DNA from: Teratosphaeria epicoccoides
Taxonomy: Eukaryota > Ascomycota > Dothideomycetes > Mycosphaerellales > Teratosphaeriaceae
NCBI GenBank assembly: GCA_021401465.1
Contig: JADDMT010000006.1
Span: 1 to 64,000, forward strand
Direction of reading: 5' to 3'
Length of the DNA stretch: 64,000 nucleotides
Below, in pieces: positions 35,731 to 47,660 of this stretch. The notes below the pieces were generated by a model that had not been told where the DNA came from, made no database searches, and worked only from the letters and a program-made list of their open reading frames with translations. A program made the translations under genes and the position numbers. The number at the start of each line of letters is the position of its first letter. Position 1 is the first letter of the stretch.

Positions 35731-37917
35731 CTAATCTAACGCGTGTAAGGTCTATATAGAGCCTTTAGCGATCACTCTATCTGCTATCAAGGCCTCTACT
35801 ATCTCTTCCTACATTACAGCATCCTAGGACCAAGCATGGCGCTCGATCTCCTTAGCAAGCCATTTTAGCATCTTAGCTCTACACATAGCGGCATGACCCT
35901 CCTAAGGCATAAATCTCATCTTCTTAACTATAGTAGGACGGTCCTCTACTAGCTCGGACTCTACGAGCGCTCTAATCATGCGGTATGTGTCTTCGTTCGA
36001 GCTAGCCTTAATGCTCCATGTAATGTCTCTAAGCCTAATGCTATACCGCATAAGCGCATCTACAACAGACTACGTTAGGGCCGAACCCTCTATGCCTATG
36101 ATGATGCTGTAGACATACTAGCCGCGGCTAGCACCACGGAAGAAGTTAATCATAGTCAGGCTAGAGCTGAAGTAGAAGGTATTCATGCTATATAACATGA
36201 AGATTGCTTTGTCGTAAATCTGACAACACGACTATAGTAGTTAGAGAGCTCTTAGCACGCAGTTCTTCTAGCTAGCGCTAGTAGACTTGATGACCTAGCC
36301 ACTTAGCTGACCCGTGCCGTAGTTGAACATGATGCTAATCAGGGTAGGCGACATAATGACTCCTTTGTAGATCTTGTTGTGAAGCTTAGCTAGGAGCTAG
36401 AAAAACAACTAGTTAGCATATGTATGTATGATTAGTCAGAATCGCGGCTACTAACCTTAAGAAAGGGAAACTCGTGTTTAGCGATGACGGCTGCGAGCTT
36501 CTTTTTGACAGTAGGCATGTCGCCAAGAGGTAGATGCTTAGTAAGTCCTCAAGAAAGTCATGATTTGCCGCCTGCTATAGCCGTAAGCAGGTCTTCTACC
36601 TACGTGCATAACTACTTATTAGTCATGCCGCAGGATTAGTAGTAAGTGCTACTAGCCGAAAGTCTCTCATTGCATGCACATCTCTCTACTAGCTAGCGTC
36701 TAGGCAGCTAGCTAGCTTATCTACCTCGTATATTTACTGCCCTTTCTGTAGAGCCTTCGCTACCCGTCGTTCTAGCGCACGTCTCTCTATGCGCGACAAT
36801 TCCTGTTTGACTTGATTAAGAGGTATCGTAGCTATAGGCTTAATAAGGAGAGTGTATAAGAGCTCGACCTAGAAACCCCTCTGCCTAGGAGTAGTACTAC
36901 TAATCTTGCTATTAAGCTATTCACACTACGCTATGTCGACTTTGACCTCTAACGCCGCGGTTAGATAGCTGACACAGGTTCTTGCTCGCTCGACAAATAA
37001 GCCGTAGAGAGCAGTTAACTAATCTGTCAGGTAGTAGGTTAGAAAGTCTACGTAGAGGGACACCTTACTTGCTATACTAGGCTTAGCGAAGAAAGCAAGC
37101 ATAGATCTCCGCGCCCTCGCTAATTCGTCCTAGCTAGCGATCATGGTGTACTGCGTGATTAGACAGTCAAAGCTAGGACTTAGTAGGGCAGGGTGCTAAA
37201 CATTCTAGATGCGCGATAGTAACAAGGCCTAGTCTGTCATAGTGTACTCTCGATAGGCCATAGAAGTAGCCTCGCTTAGTTAGTGCAAAAGTAGCTGCCG
37301 GCTAGGAGCAGGCTCCTTCTAATCTAAGATCAGCTAGCCGTTGTCACTAACTAGCTCGCGTAGCTAGCGGATTAGCCCTAAATAGACCCGTAGCTCGAAC
37401 ATCTCTAGCACGCCCTTTGCAAATACTATCTAAAAGCCGTTAGGGTATCTAGCAGCCTGCTTGATGCGAGCTGTAGGGGTGCGACCGAGCCTCGCCTAGA
37501 TGAAGCGCTACAAGTCCACGCTTCCCTAGTAGTCCTACATAGTACTAGAGATTAGTTAGTAACAGTATTGCCTCTAAGGCCTAGCTATAACACATACTCC
37601 TAGCTCTTATCTAGCATTTCAGCACAGAAGTCTAGGAAGTATACACTATCTAGCGTAGCTAGCTTTGTACTCACTAGGAGGCTAATCAGGCTACTGCTGC
37701 ATGCGACGTCGAGTACCTTGTCCCTAGCTCGATGCTCTACCTAAGAGGCGTAGTTAACGAGATCCTCGTAGGCATCGAAGTCCAGATATGCCTTCTGCAG
37801 CGCGACGGCGGCTTCTGATGCCTAGACAGTATCGCGGACGTAGTCGGCCGCGAACTTGGCGTGCTTAGAACCTACACTAATCGCTAGCTCTAGGTCTAGG
37901 GTCGGATTAGTTAACAT
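35731..37917 (-). pseudogene. Decayed protein with N-terminal class I methyltransferase domain
   Basis: Minus-strand relic of about 700 codons, from ATG (37915-37917) to a stop complementary to 35731-35733. Residues ~60-90 read KVLDVACSSS followed by YFLDFCAEML; this is the layout of the SAM-binding motif I strand-loop and the acidic strand 2. Residues ~150-190 read IVFAKGVLEMFELRVY then LRELVSDNGQLIL, matching the (F/V)AxGVLEH...LxPGGxL region of class I methyltransferases. The Gly loop of motif I now has Ala/Ser, which G:C to A:T transitions could produce from Gly codons. The long C-terminal part (about 450 codons) is helical and unfamiliar. Whether the substrate was DNA, RNA, protein or a small molecule cannot be read. 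There are RIP-type stops and one frame shift near 37560. Confidence 0.6.
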
Positions 37918-38168
37918 AGTAGGTTTGGAATCTACTAGCGCGTTAGTACATAGTCTTGTCATACAAGCATATAATGCTTACATGCTATAGTGTTGTTAGT
38001 GTGCTAGTATCTGTATAGATGCCGAAGAAGAAGCCGAGTACTAGATAAGGTAGTTGTTTAAAAGAAAGAAATTCGAAGCACTAAGCTTCTTTTGTATTTT
38101 AGCAGCTATAGGTCATGTGCTCTGCATAGTCGCTAACCGCACACGTTACATTATCACATCATTAGCTT
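37918..38168. other. Spacer upstream of the methyltransferase-domain relic
   Basis: About 250 bp, probably the former promoter side of the methyltransferase-domain relic. It contains no recognisable gene or motif. Confidence 0.4.
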
Positions 38169-38313
38169 CTGCCTGAGAAATGACCAGAAATAGAAGGCAC
38201 ATGACGCTACTGCCTGAAAAATGGCCAGAAACGGAAGGCATGCGACGCTATCACAGATTCGGTTAAATATTACATACTACTGCCTAGGCACATGACTAAA
38301 TGAAGAAGGCACG
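38169..38313. repeat. 41-bp tandem repeat near the right end of the insert
   Basis: Unit CTGCCTGA(G/A)AAATG(A/G)CC followed by AGAAAxxGAAGGCA and GACGCTA starts at 38169 and 38210. A shortened, diverged unit starts at 38280. The inner CTGCCT/AGGCA parts can pair, so each unit could also fold. Possibly subterminal repeats of the insert. Confidence 0.7.
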
Positions 38314-38541
38314 ATATCAGGCGATTCTGCCTTAAAAGGCAGTAAAAAATGATCCTTGTAGTTACGACCTACTAACCTTATCTACTACTATACAGGGGCA
38401 TTAGGAATAGTAGTAACCGCGACATAGTCATACTAACGCTAGCTTGACAGCGGCATGTGCACTTAGCAGATACAGCTGCATAGGATAGATGTCGCCATAG
38501 TTGCTGCTTCTTTGTTAAGAGCGCATAACTACCTACATGTA
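38314..38541. other. Right flank of the giant insert
   Basis: 228 bp with a possible stem (CTGCCTTAAAAGGCAG at about 38329-38344). No gene seen. It ends exactly at the LTR of copy III. No counterpart of the left end is recognisable, so the insert's true right terminus is uncertain. Confidence 0.4.
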
Positions 38542-38982
38542 TGTCATAAGTGTCAGGAGTACTATAGGTTACAGGATCATGAGGGTCCTAAGTGCTATGA
38601 GTTATAGGCACAGTCATAGGAGAAAGGATCTGTCACGTGAGGACAGACCCCCGGATCTGTAGGGTTAGTCTATAGATCTACAGGCCTACAAGGGAGAAAG
38701 GATCTGTTATAGGATAACAGACCCTTAGATCTATAGGGTTAGTCTATAGATCTATAGACATGGATCTATCGGGTCTGTTAACAGATCTAATAGAGCTACT
38801 CTGTCTCTCTAGTATATAGGGATAGCTTCAGGATAGGTAGTTAGGAGCTTCGTGCTTAATTTAATTCCCTTTCCCTAGGGGATAGTTAGTTACAAGGACA
38901 ATTACTATTGTCAATATTCTTCATAGCTCTACGAGTCTAACACCTAGTTACCTTCCTGCTATCGGCACCTACCCTTATGACA
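38542..38982 (+). repeat. Family-1 LTR (5' LTR of copy III)
   Basis: TGTCATAAG to TTATGACA, 441 bp, followed by gag copy III. Confidence 0.85.
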
Positions 38983-40880
38983 TTTTAAGCACTACTTCTA
39001 AGGAAGTATCAGGGGACTCGTCAAGCGCTTGACATACGCCTATGTTAAGTAGTTCTTTAGCTGTCAGTTTAACTTCTAGCGACAGTTAACCGACACTATG
39101 AGGACAAGTTGCTACTATACCTCAAATTACGTAGTAGCTCGAATCTATTTACCTTAGCGAGATGGCTCTAGCATCTGTCGCAGGTTCAACTACTAGGAAT
39201 AGACACGGCAACAACAGCTTCAAGATAGGAAGCCCTACAGAGTTTATAGGATAACAATCTCAAGTCGAGATGTTTATCCTATAATGCTAGTTAGCATTTA
39301 ATGTAGATACGGAACAGTTTATAACACATCGTAAGCGAATGATGTACATTGTCTCTTACCTAAAGGGACTAGCGTTCGAGTTTATCTAGCCTCATCTAAT
39401 AGATTATCTAGATCACGTCAGTAACGTCGAAGCTAGGAAGACGACAACTAGGGAGATTCTTAACTTAGACAAGTCTTTGTTTAAGGCATTACGCGAAGCT
39501 TTTAGGCTCGGGAATAAGCAACAAGAGGCCGAGAGAGCTCTCCTAGGAATCTAGTAGAAGGGTTCTGCTATCAAGTACCGCGTAGACTTTTAGACCCTCT
39601 CTGCTCGAGTCGACTAGAATGATAATGCTTTAGCCGCTTAATTCTACTAGGGACTAAAGGAGACGGTTAAAGACGAAATCGCCCGAGGAGATCGGCTAAT
39701 GACATTCAAGGAAATAAGCGATCTCGCGATTAGAATCGATAATCGCATCTAGGAACGACAGCAAGAACGACAACATAGAAATCGCAAGCTAGCACAGGCT
39801 AACCATAAGGTCTAACGATTGGCACTAAAATGGCGAAGCGATTACTATAGTCTCTAACCTATGGAGTTAGATGCGACTAAGGGGTGTCTAAGGAACGGAC
39901 CCTAAGGAAAGCCGCGGAAGGGCTCTCCTCCCTAGAATAATCTGAAGAAGCTATTCGACAAGAGTAATCTCGAGTGCTACTACTGTAGAAAGAAAGGACA
40001 CTTTGCCCGCAAGTGTTTTGCTAAGAAGCAACGACAGGAACTACCTAGGATAGAGCAGGCTCGCGCAACTATAACGGCACCTAAGCAAAAGGCCGCCGCT
40101 ACTCGAGAACCAGACTATGCCGTACTTACTTAGACTACGTGCTATGACGACGATTGTCGAATTCACATGAGTGATAAAGATGGTTCCGGATAGTACCCTA
40201 GCTAAAACAAGGCATAGTCGATCTGTGCGCTAAGGGGTATACCTTCTAGTGCGATAGTCCTAAGGCAACAGGAGCTAGAAGAAGAAGAAGAAGGTTCGGA
40301 CGACAACTACGAGATTGTCGAAGCCGTCATTCCTGATTCCGAGGAAGACGAGAGCATAGAGCGATAGGCTATGCCGCCGCATGACATCAGACTCGATATT
40401 ATCCGAATCATATAGAACTAGTAGGCTTAGGCTTGCCCATAGATTAATAGAGTATAACACGTTAACTAGCTTTAGTATGACAAACTAGCCGACTGTATGC
40501 GACAACACCTAAGGAGACTACTAGTCGTAGCTTAACCTTACGCGCATCAGAAAGTTGTCTAAGAAATTGTACTATTCGGGGTAGAGTTCACGCCCTAGGG
40601 AGGCTACCTAACCTACAAAGGTATTTAGATTTCACGAGCGCTATAACTCTAAGTCTATCACTTAAAGATAGAGTACGCAAGAAACGCGCAGGAACAGCGA
40701 GGCTAAGAGCGAGAACGACCTCTTAGGCCAGAAAACGGTAACGCTCAGAGAAGAAGCCAAGACCGCACGATCCCTAAACTAGTCCGTGAAGACAGTTATT
40801 CGGGAAACAACGAGGTCCGCCAAAATTAGACCTACGGACAGACTAGATAGGGCTACAACGATGTGCCGCGATCGGCGCCA
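38983..40880 (+). pseudogene. Decayed gag of family-1 copy III
   Basis: Gag frame with the conserved ATGGCTCTAGC (near 39163) that is mutated in copy I. The zinc knuckle at 39975-40016 is damaged: the coding now reads C-Y-Y-C-R-K-K-G-H, so the first and second Cys survive but neighbouring His/Asn and Gly are altered. The Glu-rich stretch at about 40275-40345 is conserved. It is broken by TAG/TAA at Gln/Trp positions. Pol follows. Confidence 0.8.
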
Positions 40881-42877
40881 GATACGCGAACAACCTTAGA
40901 GTATAGGTGCACATTAACGAGACGCTAGCTCGGGCCTTAGTAGATTCAGGATGTACTAGAATCTTCATGACGCCCAAGTTCGCCAGGACAGCTAGGATAA
41001 AGCTACAGGCGAAGACGAATGCTTTCTCGCTATAAGCGATTAATAGAAAGCCGGTCACGTACAACTAAGGAGTAGTTAACGAAGAGACCGAGATGATGCC
41101 TCTGCGGATAGGACGCTACCGAGAGATGCTCTAGTTCGACATCATGGAGTCACTAGGCTCAGATGTAGTACTAGGGTTGCTATAGCTAAGAAACGCTAAC
41201 CCCTATCTCGACTAGAAGAATGAGAGGATCTAGTTCCTAGAACTCTCAAGATCGATACCTCTACCTGTAGTGCACGACGCACTAGGCAAGATCGAAATAT
41301 GTGCTATGACTTTAAGCAAGATAGTAGCTACTATCAAGGATCTAGAACAGGAAGTGCATGTCCTATAGGTCAAAGCAACGCAATCGGAAGTCAAGGTCGA
41401 ATTCATAGTTCCCGATAAGTATAAAGAGTTCGCTACTCTTTTCGAGGAAGAACCCGACTAAGAAGCTCTGCTAGAACACTAGGGATAGGACTACAGGATA
41501 CCCTTACTCCCTAGCAAGACACTAACAAAGTAACTAGTTTGCCTATTATTAGTAGCGAAACTAGAGATTCTCTGGAAATACCTTAAAGACAACCTCCGGA
41601 AGGGCTTCATCCGTAAGTCGTAGTCCCTAGCAGGATATCTAATCCTGTTTGTTCCTAAGGGGGAAGATGACTAGCGACTCTGCGTAGATTATCGTAGATT
41701 AAACGACATCACGAAAAAGAATAGTTATCTGCTTCCTTTGCTCTCGGAATTGCAGGACTACCTGTAAGGAGTAATATGGTTCTTAAAGTTCGACATACCT
41801 AGAGCGTATAAAAATTAAGGCGAAGAATAGAAGACTACGTTCTAAACTAGGTTTAGACACTACGAGTATATAGTCATGCCATTTAGGTTAACAAATGCCC
41901 TAGCTACATGGTAGGCATTTATCAACAATGTGCTACGAGAGTACCTTGACGTCTTCGTGATTGTATACTTAGACGACATCCTTGTCTACTTACAGACGAT
42001 TAAAGAACATAGGACTCATGTGCGCAAGGTGCTTCAGAAACTCCAGGATTACTAGTTAAAGGTTAAGCCTCAGAAGAGCGAGTTTCATAAGCAGGAAGTC
42101 TAATTCCTTAGCTACATAGTAGCATAGAATAGAATCAAGATAGACACTAAGAAAGTCTAAGTCATAAAAGAGTAGCCTACGCTAACTAATGTTAAGGAAG
42201 TATAGTCCTTCCTTAGATTTGCTAACTTCTACTAAAGATTTGTGGCAAACTATTCGAAGATTACGGCACTACTTACGACTCTTACTACGAAGGATACACT
42301 ATTTGTTTAGGACAACGCCTAACGGAATGCCTTCAAGGAACTTAAGCGACGATTTACAGATTAGCTAATCTTACTTGTTTTCGACCCTAATAAGCCTATT
42401 ATAGTCGAAACAGATGCCTCTAACGTAGTACTCAGAGCATGCTTAAGTCAACTAGGACCAAGTAGACGACTACAGCTAGTCGCCTACTACTCGAGGAAAT
42501 TGTCTGGACCTAAACTCCGTTACGACGTCTACAACAAAGAACTTCTAGCTATAGTAGACGCCTATAAGGCCTAGCAAGTCTACTTAGAAGGTTCTAAGCA
42601 CTAGGTCACAGTCTACACAGACTATGAGAACTTGCGATACTTCATGACGACGAAAGAGTTAAACTGACGACAGGTTCGGTAGAGTAAGGAACTCTCTAGT
42701 TTTAACTGCAAGATCGTCTATCGCAAGGGGACTAATAACGCACGCGCCGATGCACTTAGCCGCTAGACTGACTACATGAAGGGCGTGAAGCAGGAGAAAC
42801 ACGCTATTCTCTAGGAAAATAGCGATGGCACGCTAGGAGTTAACTGACTTGCGGCTATAACTGTTACATAGACTAGT
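40843..42877 (+). pseudogene. Decayed, truncated pol of family-1 copy III
   Basis: Contains the protease (LVDSG near 40945), reverse transcriptase (YLDDIL near 41970) and RNase H (VETDASN near 42410). The copy ends at 42877, early in the integrase, at a minus-oriented LTR. Relative to copy II it has a short deletion near 41812 (sequence around AGCGTATAA), as well as the premature TAG/TAA codons. Confidence 0.8.
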
Positions 42878-43348
42878 TGTTATAAGGGTAGGTGCCGATA
42901 GCAGGAAGGTGACTAGGTGTTAGACTCGTAGAGCTGTGAAGAATATCGACAATAGCAATTGTCCTTATAACTGACTATCCCCTAGGGAAAGGGAATTAAA
43001 TTAAGCACGAAGCTCCTAACTGCCTGTCCTGAAGCTATCCCTATATACTAGAGAAACAGAGCAGCTCTGTTAGATCTGTTAATAGACCCGACAGATCTAT
43101 GTCTATAGATCTGTAGACTAACCCTACAGATCTAAGGGACTATTATCCTGTGATAGATCCCTTCTTCCTTGTAGGCCTGTAGATCTGTAGACTAACCCTA
43201 CAGATCCGGGGATCTATCCTTATGTGATAGATCCTTTCTCCTATGACTATGCCTATGACTCATAGTACTCTTATGACTATACCTATGACTCATAGCACTT
43301 AGGACCCTCATAATTCTAAAACCTATAGTACTCCTGACACTCATGATA
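42878..43348 (-). repeat. Family-1 LTR, minus orientation
   Basis: TGTTATAAG to CTCATGATA. It is the 3' LTR of a minus-oriented fragment that extends to 43924. It truncates copy III. Confidence 0.8.
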
Positions 43349-43428
43349 CTATCCCTCTCTTAGCCTAGCTCGTCCCTAAGCTACCTTATTAGTGCGGGGT
43401 TTCTCTTGTCATTTCCTTTTGTGCCATG

Positions 43429-43924
43429 ATGTCTTCTCTTTCTACATCACTGCCTTGTGTTATTCTAGACACTAACGCCCCCTTAATGCAGAAACGTAAA
43501 CGCCGCGTGAATCGAATCTATCGTTAGGGCCAGGATAGCATAAAGTCCTGTACTTAGTGTCAAGAGTTAAAGCTCGTTTGTCAGGTACACATTTCCTCGG
43601 GGAAATGTTCGTAATGTCACTTTAGTAACTGTCGAAGTTATAACACGAAGGTAACAGAGGTCGAATAGAAGAAGTTAGGCGATTAGTGGAAAAGACTAAT
43701 TGCTAATCTCGATCATGCGAAGGCGGTCTTAGCTAAGGCTTCGTAGAAGATGATAGAGGCGCATGTAAAGGAGATGCGTCTTCGAAAACAGTTAGACGCG
43801 GTCGACTAGGAGGTCGAGGATAGTCGCGCTCTCGAGGAGCGTGAGATCAGGGAGGATGAGGCCGAGGAACAGGCTCTCTTGCAGGCTAGGTTCCCTCTTG
43901 ACCTAGATCCTTCGGCAGGCCTCG
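43429..43924 (+). pseudogene. Antisense Cys-rich ORF, fragment of a second minus-oriented copy
   Basis: Starts with ATG at 43429 and follows the 2890-3522 frame (Cys cluster near 43555-43635, coiled coil after it). It is cut at 43924 by the next LTR, losing about 45 codons. RIP-type stops are present. It shows that the ORF lies in the same place, next to the 3' LTR, in another copy. Confidence 0.65.
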
Positions 43925-44395
43925 TGTCATAAGGGTAGGTGCCGATAGCAGGAAGGTAACTAGGTGTTAGACTCGTAGAGCTATGAAGAATATCGATAAT
44001 GGCAATTGTCCTTGTAACTAACTATCCCCTAGGTAAAGGGAATTGAATTAAGCACGAAGCTCCTAACTACCTATCCTGAAGCTATCCCTATATACTAGAG
44101 AGACAGAGCAGCTCTGTTAGATCTGTCGACAGACCTAACAGATCCGTGTCTGTAGATCTATAGACTAACCCTACAGATCTAAGGGTCTGTTATCCTATAA
44201 CAGATCCCTTCTTCCTTGTAGGCCTATAGATCTATAGACTAACCCTACAGATCTAGGGATCTATCCTCACGTGACAGATCCTTTCTCCTATGACTATGCC
44301 TATGACTTATAGTAGTCTTATGACTATACCTATAACTTATAGCACTTAGGACTCTCATGATCCTGAAACCTATAGTACTCCTGACACTCATGACA
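43925..44395 (-). repeat. Family-1 LTR, minus orientation
   Basis: TGTCATAAG to CTCATGACA, 471 bp. It abuts the broken antisense ORF on its left and serves as 3' LTR of the minus element to its right. Confidence 0.85.
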
Positions 44396-44475
44396 CTATC
44401 CCCCTCTTAGCCTAGCTCGTCCCTAAGCTACCTTATTAGTGCGGGGTTTCTGTTGTCATTTCCTTTTATGCCATG

Positions 44476-45108
44476 ATGTCTTCTCTTTCTACATTACTGC
44501 CTTATGTTATTCTTGACACTAACGCCCCCTTAACGCAGAAACGTAAACGCCGCGCGAATCGAATCTATCGTTAGGGCTAGGACAGCATGAAGTCCTGTAC
44601 TCGGTATCAAGAGTTAAAGCTCGTTTGTTAGGTACACATTTCCTTAGGGAAATGTTCGTAATGTTACTTTAGCAACTATCGAAGTTACGACACGAAGGTG
44701 ACAGAGGTCAAATAGAAGAAGTTAGGCGATTAGCGGAAAAGACTAATTGCCGATCTCGATCGTGCGAAGGTGGTCCTAGCTAAGGCTTCGTAGAAGATAA
44801 TAGAGGCGCATACAAAGGAGATGCGTCTTCGAAAACAGTTAGACGTAGTCGACTAGGAGGTCGAGGATAGTCGCGCTCTCGAGGAGCGTGAGATTAGGGA
44901 GGATGAGGCCGAGGAACAGGCTCTCTCGCAGGCTAGGTTCCTTCTTGACCTAGATCCTTCGGCGGGCCTCGCTCTTAGTCCTACGACATGGAGCGTAATA
45001 GAGGGTTTTACTAACGCCTCATATTAGGGTTTCCTGGATAGCGTGATAGCCAAGCCGATCGACAGTGTCCCGCAGGAGTCTAGTCGTGGCTTAGGATCTT
45101 CTTCCTAG
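44476..45108 (+). pseudogene. Antisense Cys-rich coiled-coil ORF, full-length copy
   Basis: Same 211-codon length as 2890-3522, from ATG at 44476 to TAG at 45106-45108. The order is again N-terminus, Cys cluster, charged coiled coil and tail. It differs from the other copy mainly by C/T and G/A changes. Its 3' end overlaps the pol stop (complement of 45091-45093), giving the same convergent arrangement. Equal length in two independently inserted copies suggests the frame was maintained before decay. Confidence 0.7.
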
Positions 45109-47660
45109 GTTCGTTCCTTTCTCGAAACTTCGTATCTTTTGCTAATAGTTTCGCAGATGTTCTAGGGGTTCCTAGGTGTTCTCGGTACTCCTATATCCTT
45201 CCCATTTTACTAAGTACTCTCGCTGTCCGTCCCGCTAGCGAGTGTCGACAATCTTCTTAACAGAGTACTCGGGTTCTTCTACTTTAGGGTCAAGTAGTAA
45301 GGGTTCCATTTACAGTGTAGCGTCTAGCGCTACTTGTTCTAGCAGAGAGACATGGAACATAGGGTATACTCTTATCTGCTTAGGTAGCTATAACTCAAAA
45401 TTAACTAGTCCTTTCTTAGCCTTAATCCTGAATGGTCCTAGTTTTACAGCGTCTAGTTTTTTACTCGGCTTGTCCGATTTGATGTGATAGCGGAGGAGAT
45501 ACACCTTGTCCCCCTCCTTTAGAATTAGTCCCTTAATTCTCTTACGATTCGCGTACTATGCCATGTTCTGCTAATAAAACTACAGGTCGAGTCATGCTTC
45601 TGTTTGCAGTTAGCGTAGATGTTCTACTTGTCCAAGTGCTACTAGGTTCAGATTACTAGCTAAGACGTCCGGGATGTCTTCTATAGCTAATCTATATGCT
45701 ATCTGAAAAGGCGAGAGTCCTGTCGACTCTACTAGCATACTATTATACGCAAGCTATGCTATTAGCAACAATTCTACCTAGTTATTCTAGTCCCTATTCA
45801 CATAGGATCGAAGGTACTATTCTAACGTCTGATTTAGACGTTCTGTCTATCTATCTGTCTAAGGGTAGAAGGAAGTATTTAGTCAATGTTTAACCTGGAA
45901 TTGTCTTATTAGGGCTCTCTAGAAGTTAGAGGTAAACACGGATCCTCGATCCGTTACTAGGTCCTGTAGCATGCTATGTAATGCTACTTCCTATTTAATG
46001 AAGACATACGTAATATCTTTAGTCTTGAAGTCCTCGCGGTAAGGGATAAACTTCCTAAACTTAGTAAATCGGTCGACTACTACCATAATCCCGTCGAAGA
46101 ACTCATTCGTAGCAGATTCTCTTGACTAAGGTAGTTTGACGATGAAATCCATGGCGAGTAATTCCCATGGCCGTTAAGGTACCTTAAGTAGTCGTAGTAG
46201 CCTATATAGTTTGTGATAGTCATGCTTACTTTGTTAGCAAGTTACACATTAACGGACGTAGTCCTCTATTGCCTTGCTTATCCTAGGGAAGTAATATTCT
46301 TGTCAGAGAATTTGCTTCATTTTAGACACTCCCGGGTGTCCTGCCTAAGGTACGTTATGTTAGAGTCGTAGTAGCTCTAATCGTAAAGACGTTAGCACAT
46401 ATACTAATCCTTAAAACAGAAGGATTCCGTCTTCGTCTTCCTAATCCTCCTGTCTATTAATGTCGTCGCGGACAGCGAGTACAGTTAGGTCGTAGACTAG
46501 CGCGTTCTTCAGGTTGTCCTGAAATTCACTAGTCCATGTAACAGTCATGGCCGCGAGTTAGTTAACTCCTAGCGTGCTATCGCTATTTTCCTAGAGAACA
46601 GCATGTTTCTCCCGCTTTACGCCCTTCATGTAGTCTGTCTAGCGGCTAAGTGCATCGGCGCGCGCGTTATCGGTCCCCTTATAATAGACGATCTTGCAGT
46701 TAAAACTAGAGAGCTCCTTACTCTACCGAACCTGTTGTCAGTTTAATTCTTTCGTCGTTGTGAAGTATCGCAAGTTCTTATGGTCTGTGTAGACCGTGAC
46801 CTAGTGCTTAGAACCTTCTAAGTAGACTCGCCAGGCCTTGTAGGCATCTACTATAGCTAGAAGTTCTTTGTTGTAGACGTCGTAACGGAGTTTAGGTCTA
46901 GACAATTTCCTCGAGTAGTAGGCGACTAGCTGTAGTCGTCTACTCGGTCCTAGTTGACTTAAGCATGCCCTAAGCGCTACGTTAGAGGCATCTGTTTCGA
47001 CTATGATAGGCTTATCTAGGTCGAATACAAGTAAGATCGGCTAATCTGTGAATCGTCGCTTAAGTTCCTTGAAGGCATTTCGTTAGGCGTCGTCCTACAC
47101 GAATGGCGTATCCTTCGTAGTAAGAGTCGTAAGCAGTGCCGTAATCCTCGAATAGTTCGCCACAAATCTTCGGTAGAAGTTAGCGAACCTAAGGAAGGAC
47201 TATACTTCCTTAACATTAGTTGGCGTAGGCTATTGTTTTACGACTTAGACTTTCTTAGTGTCTATCTTAATTCTATTCTATGCTACTACGTAGCTAAGGA
47301 ATTATACTTCCTGCTTGTGAAACTCGCTTTTCTAAGGCTTAACCTTTAACTAGTAATCCTGGAGTTTCTGAAGTACCTTACGCACGTAAGTCCTATACTC
47401 TTCGATTGTCTAGGAGTAGACGAGGATGTCGTCTAGGTATACAACTACAAAGACGTCGAGGTACTCTCGAAGCACATTGTTAATAAATGCCTGCTATGTA
47501 GCCAGGGCGTTCGTTAACCTAAATAGCATGACTATGTACTCGTAGTGTCTAAACCTAGTTTAGAACGTAGTCTTCTATTCTTCGCCTTCCTTAATTCGAA
47601 TTCGGTTATACGCTCCGGGTATATCGAACTTCGAGAACTACATTGCTGCTTGTAGGCGGT
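45091..47660 (-). pseudogene. Decayed RT/RNase H/integrase/chromodomain of a minus-oriented family-1 copy
   Basis: Reading from high to low coordinates: the C-terminal half of the reverse transcriptase (including the YLDDIL region near 47410-47440), RNase H (46680-47000), the integrase (45500-46640) and the chromodomain ending before the TAA complement at 45091-45093. The 5' half of the element is missing because a plus-oriented LTR begins at 47661. There are many TAG/TAA codons at Gln/Trp positions. Confidence 0.8.

Larger units (their letters stand above)
18935..38541. mobile_element. Giant multi-gene, RIP-like-mutated insert (putative Plavaka-type DNA transposon or composite)
   Basis: About 19.6 kb replaces the 3' end of gypsy copy II and stops where a new gypsy 5' LTR begins (38542). 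Inside I can read at least six decayed genes on both strands, including a Plavaka/CACTA-type transposase, a SNF2-like helicase and a methyltransferase-domain protein. Short palindromes of the type CTAGTAGTATACTAG recur from 19112 to 34580, in spacers and at an apparent splice site. The same transition decay covers all of it, which implies the whole segment was repetitive in this genome. No clear terminal inverted repeat or target duplication can be assigned, and the right end may have been truncated by the gypsy insertion. One element, nested elements or a captured cluster all remain possible. Confidence 0.55.

Noticed and set aside
18935..38541. Starship giant element
   Set aside because: I looked for a DUF3435 tyrosine-recombinase captain at the ends and found none. 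The recognisable recombinase is a DDE-type Plavaka transposase.
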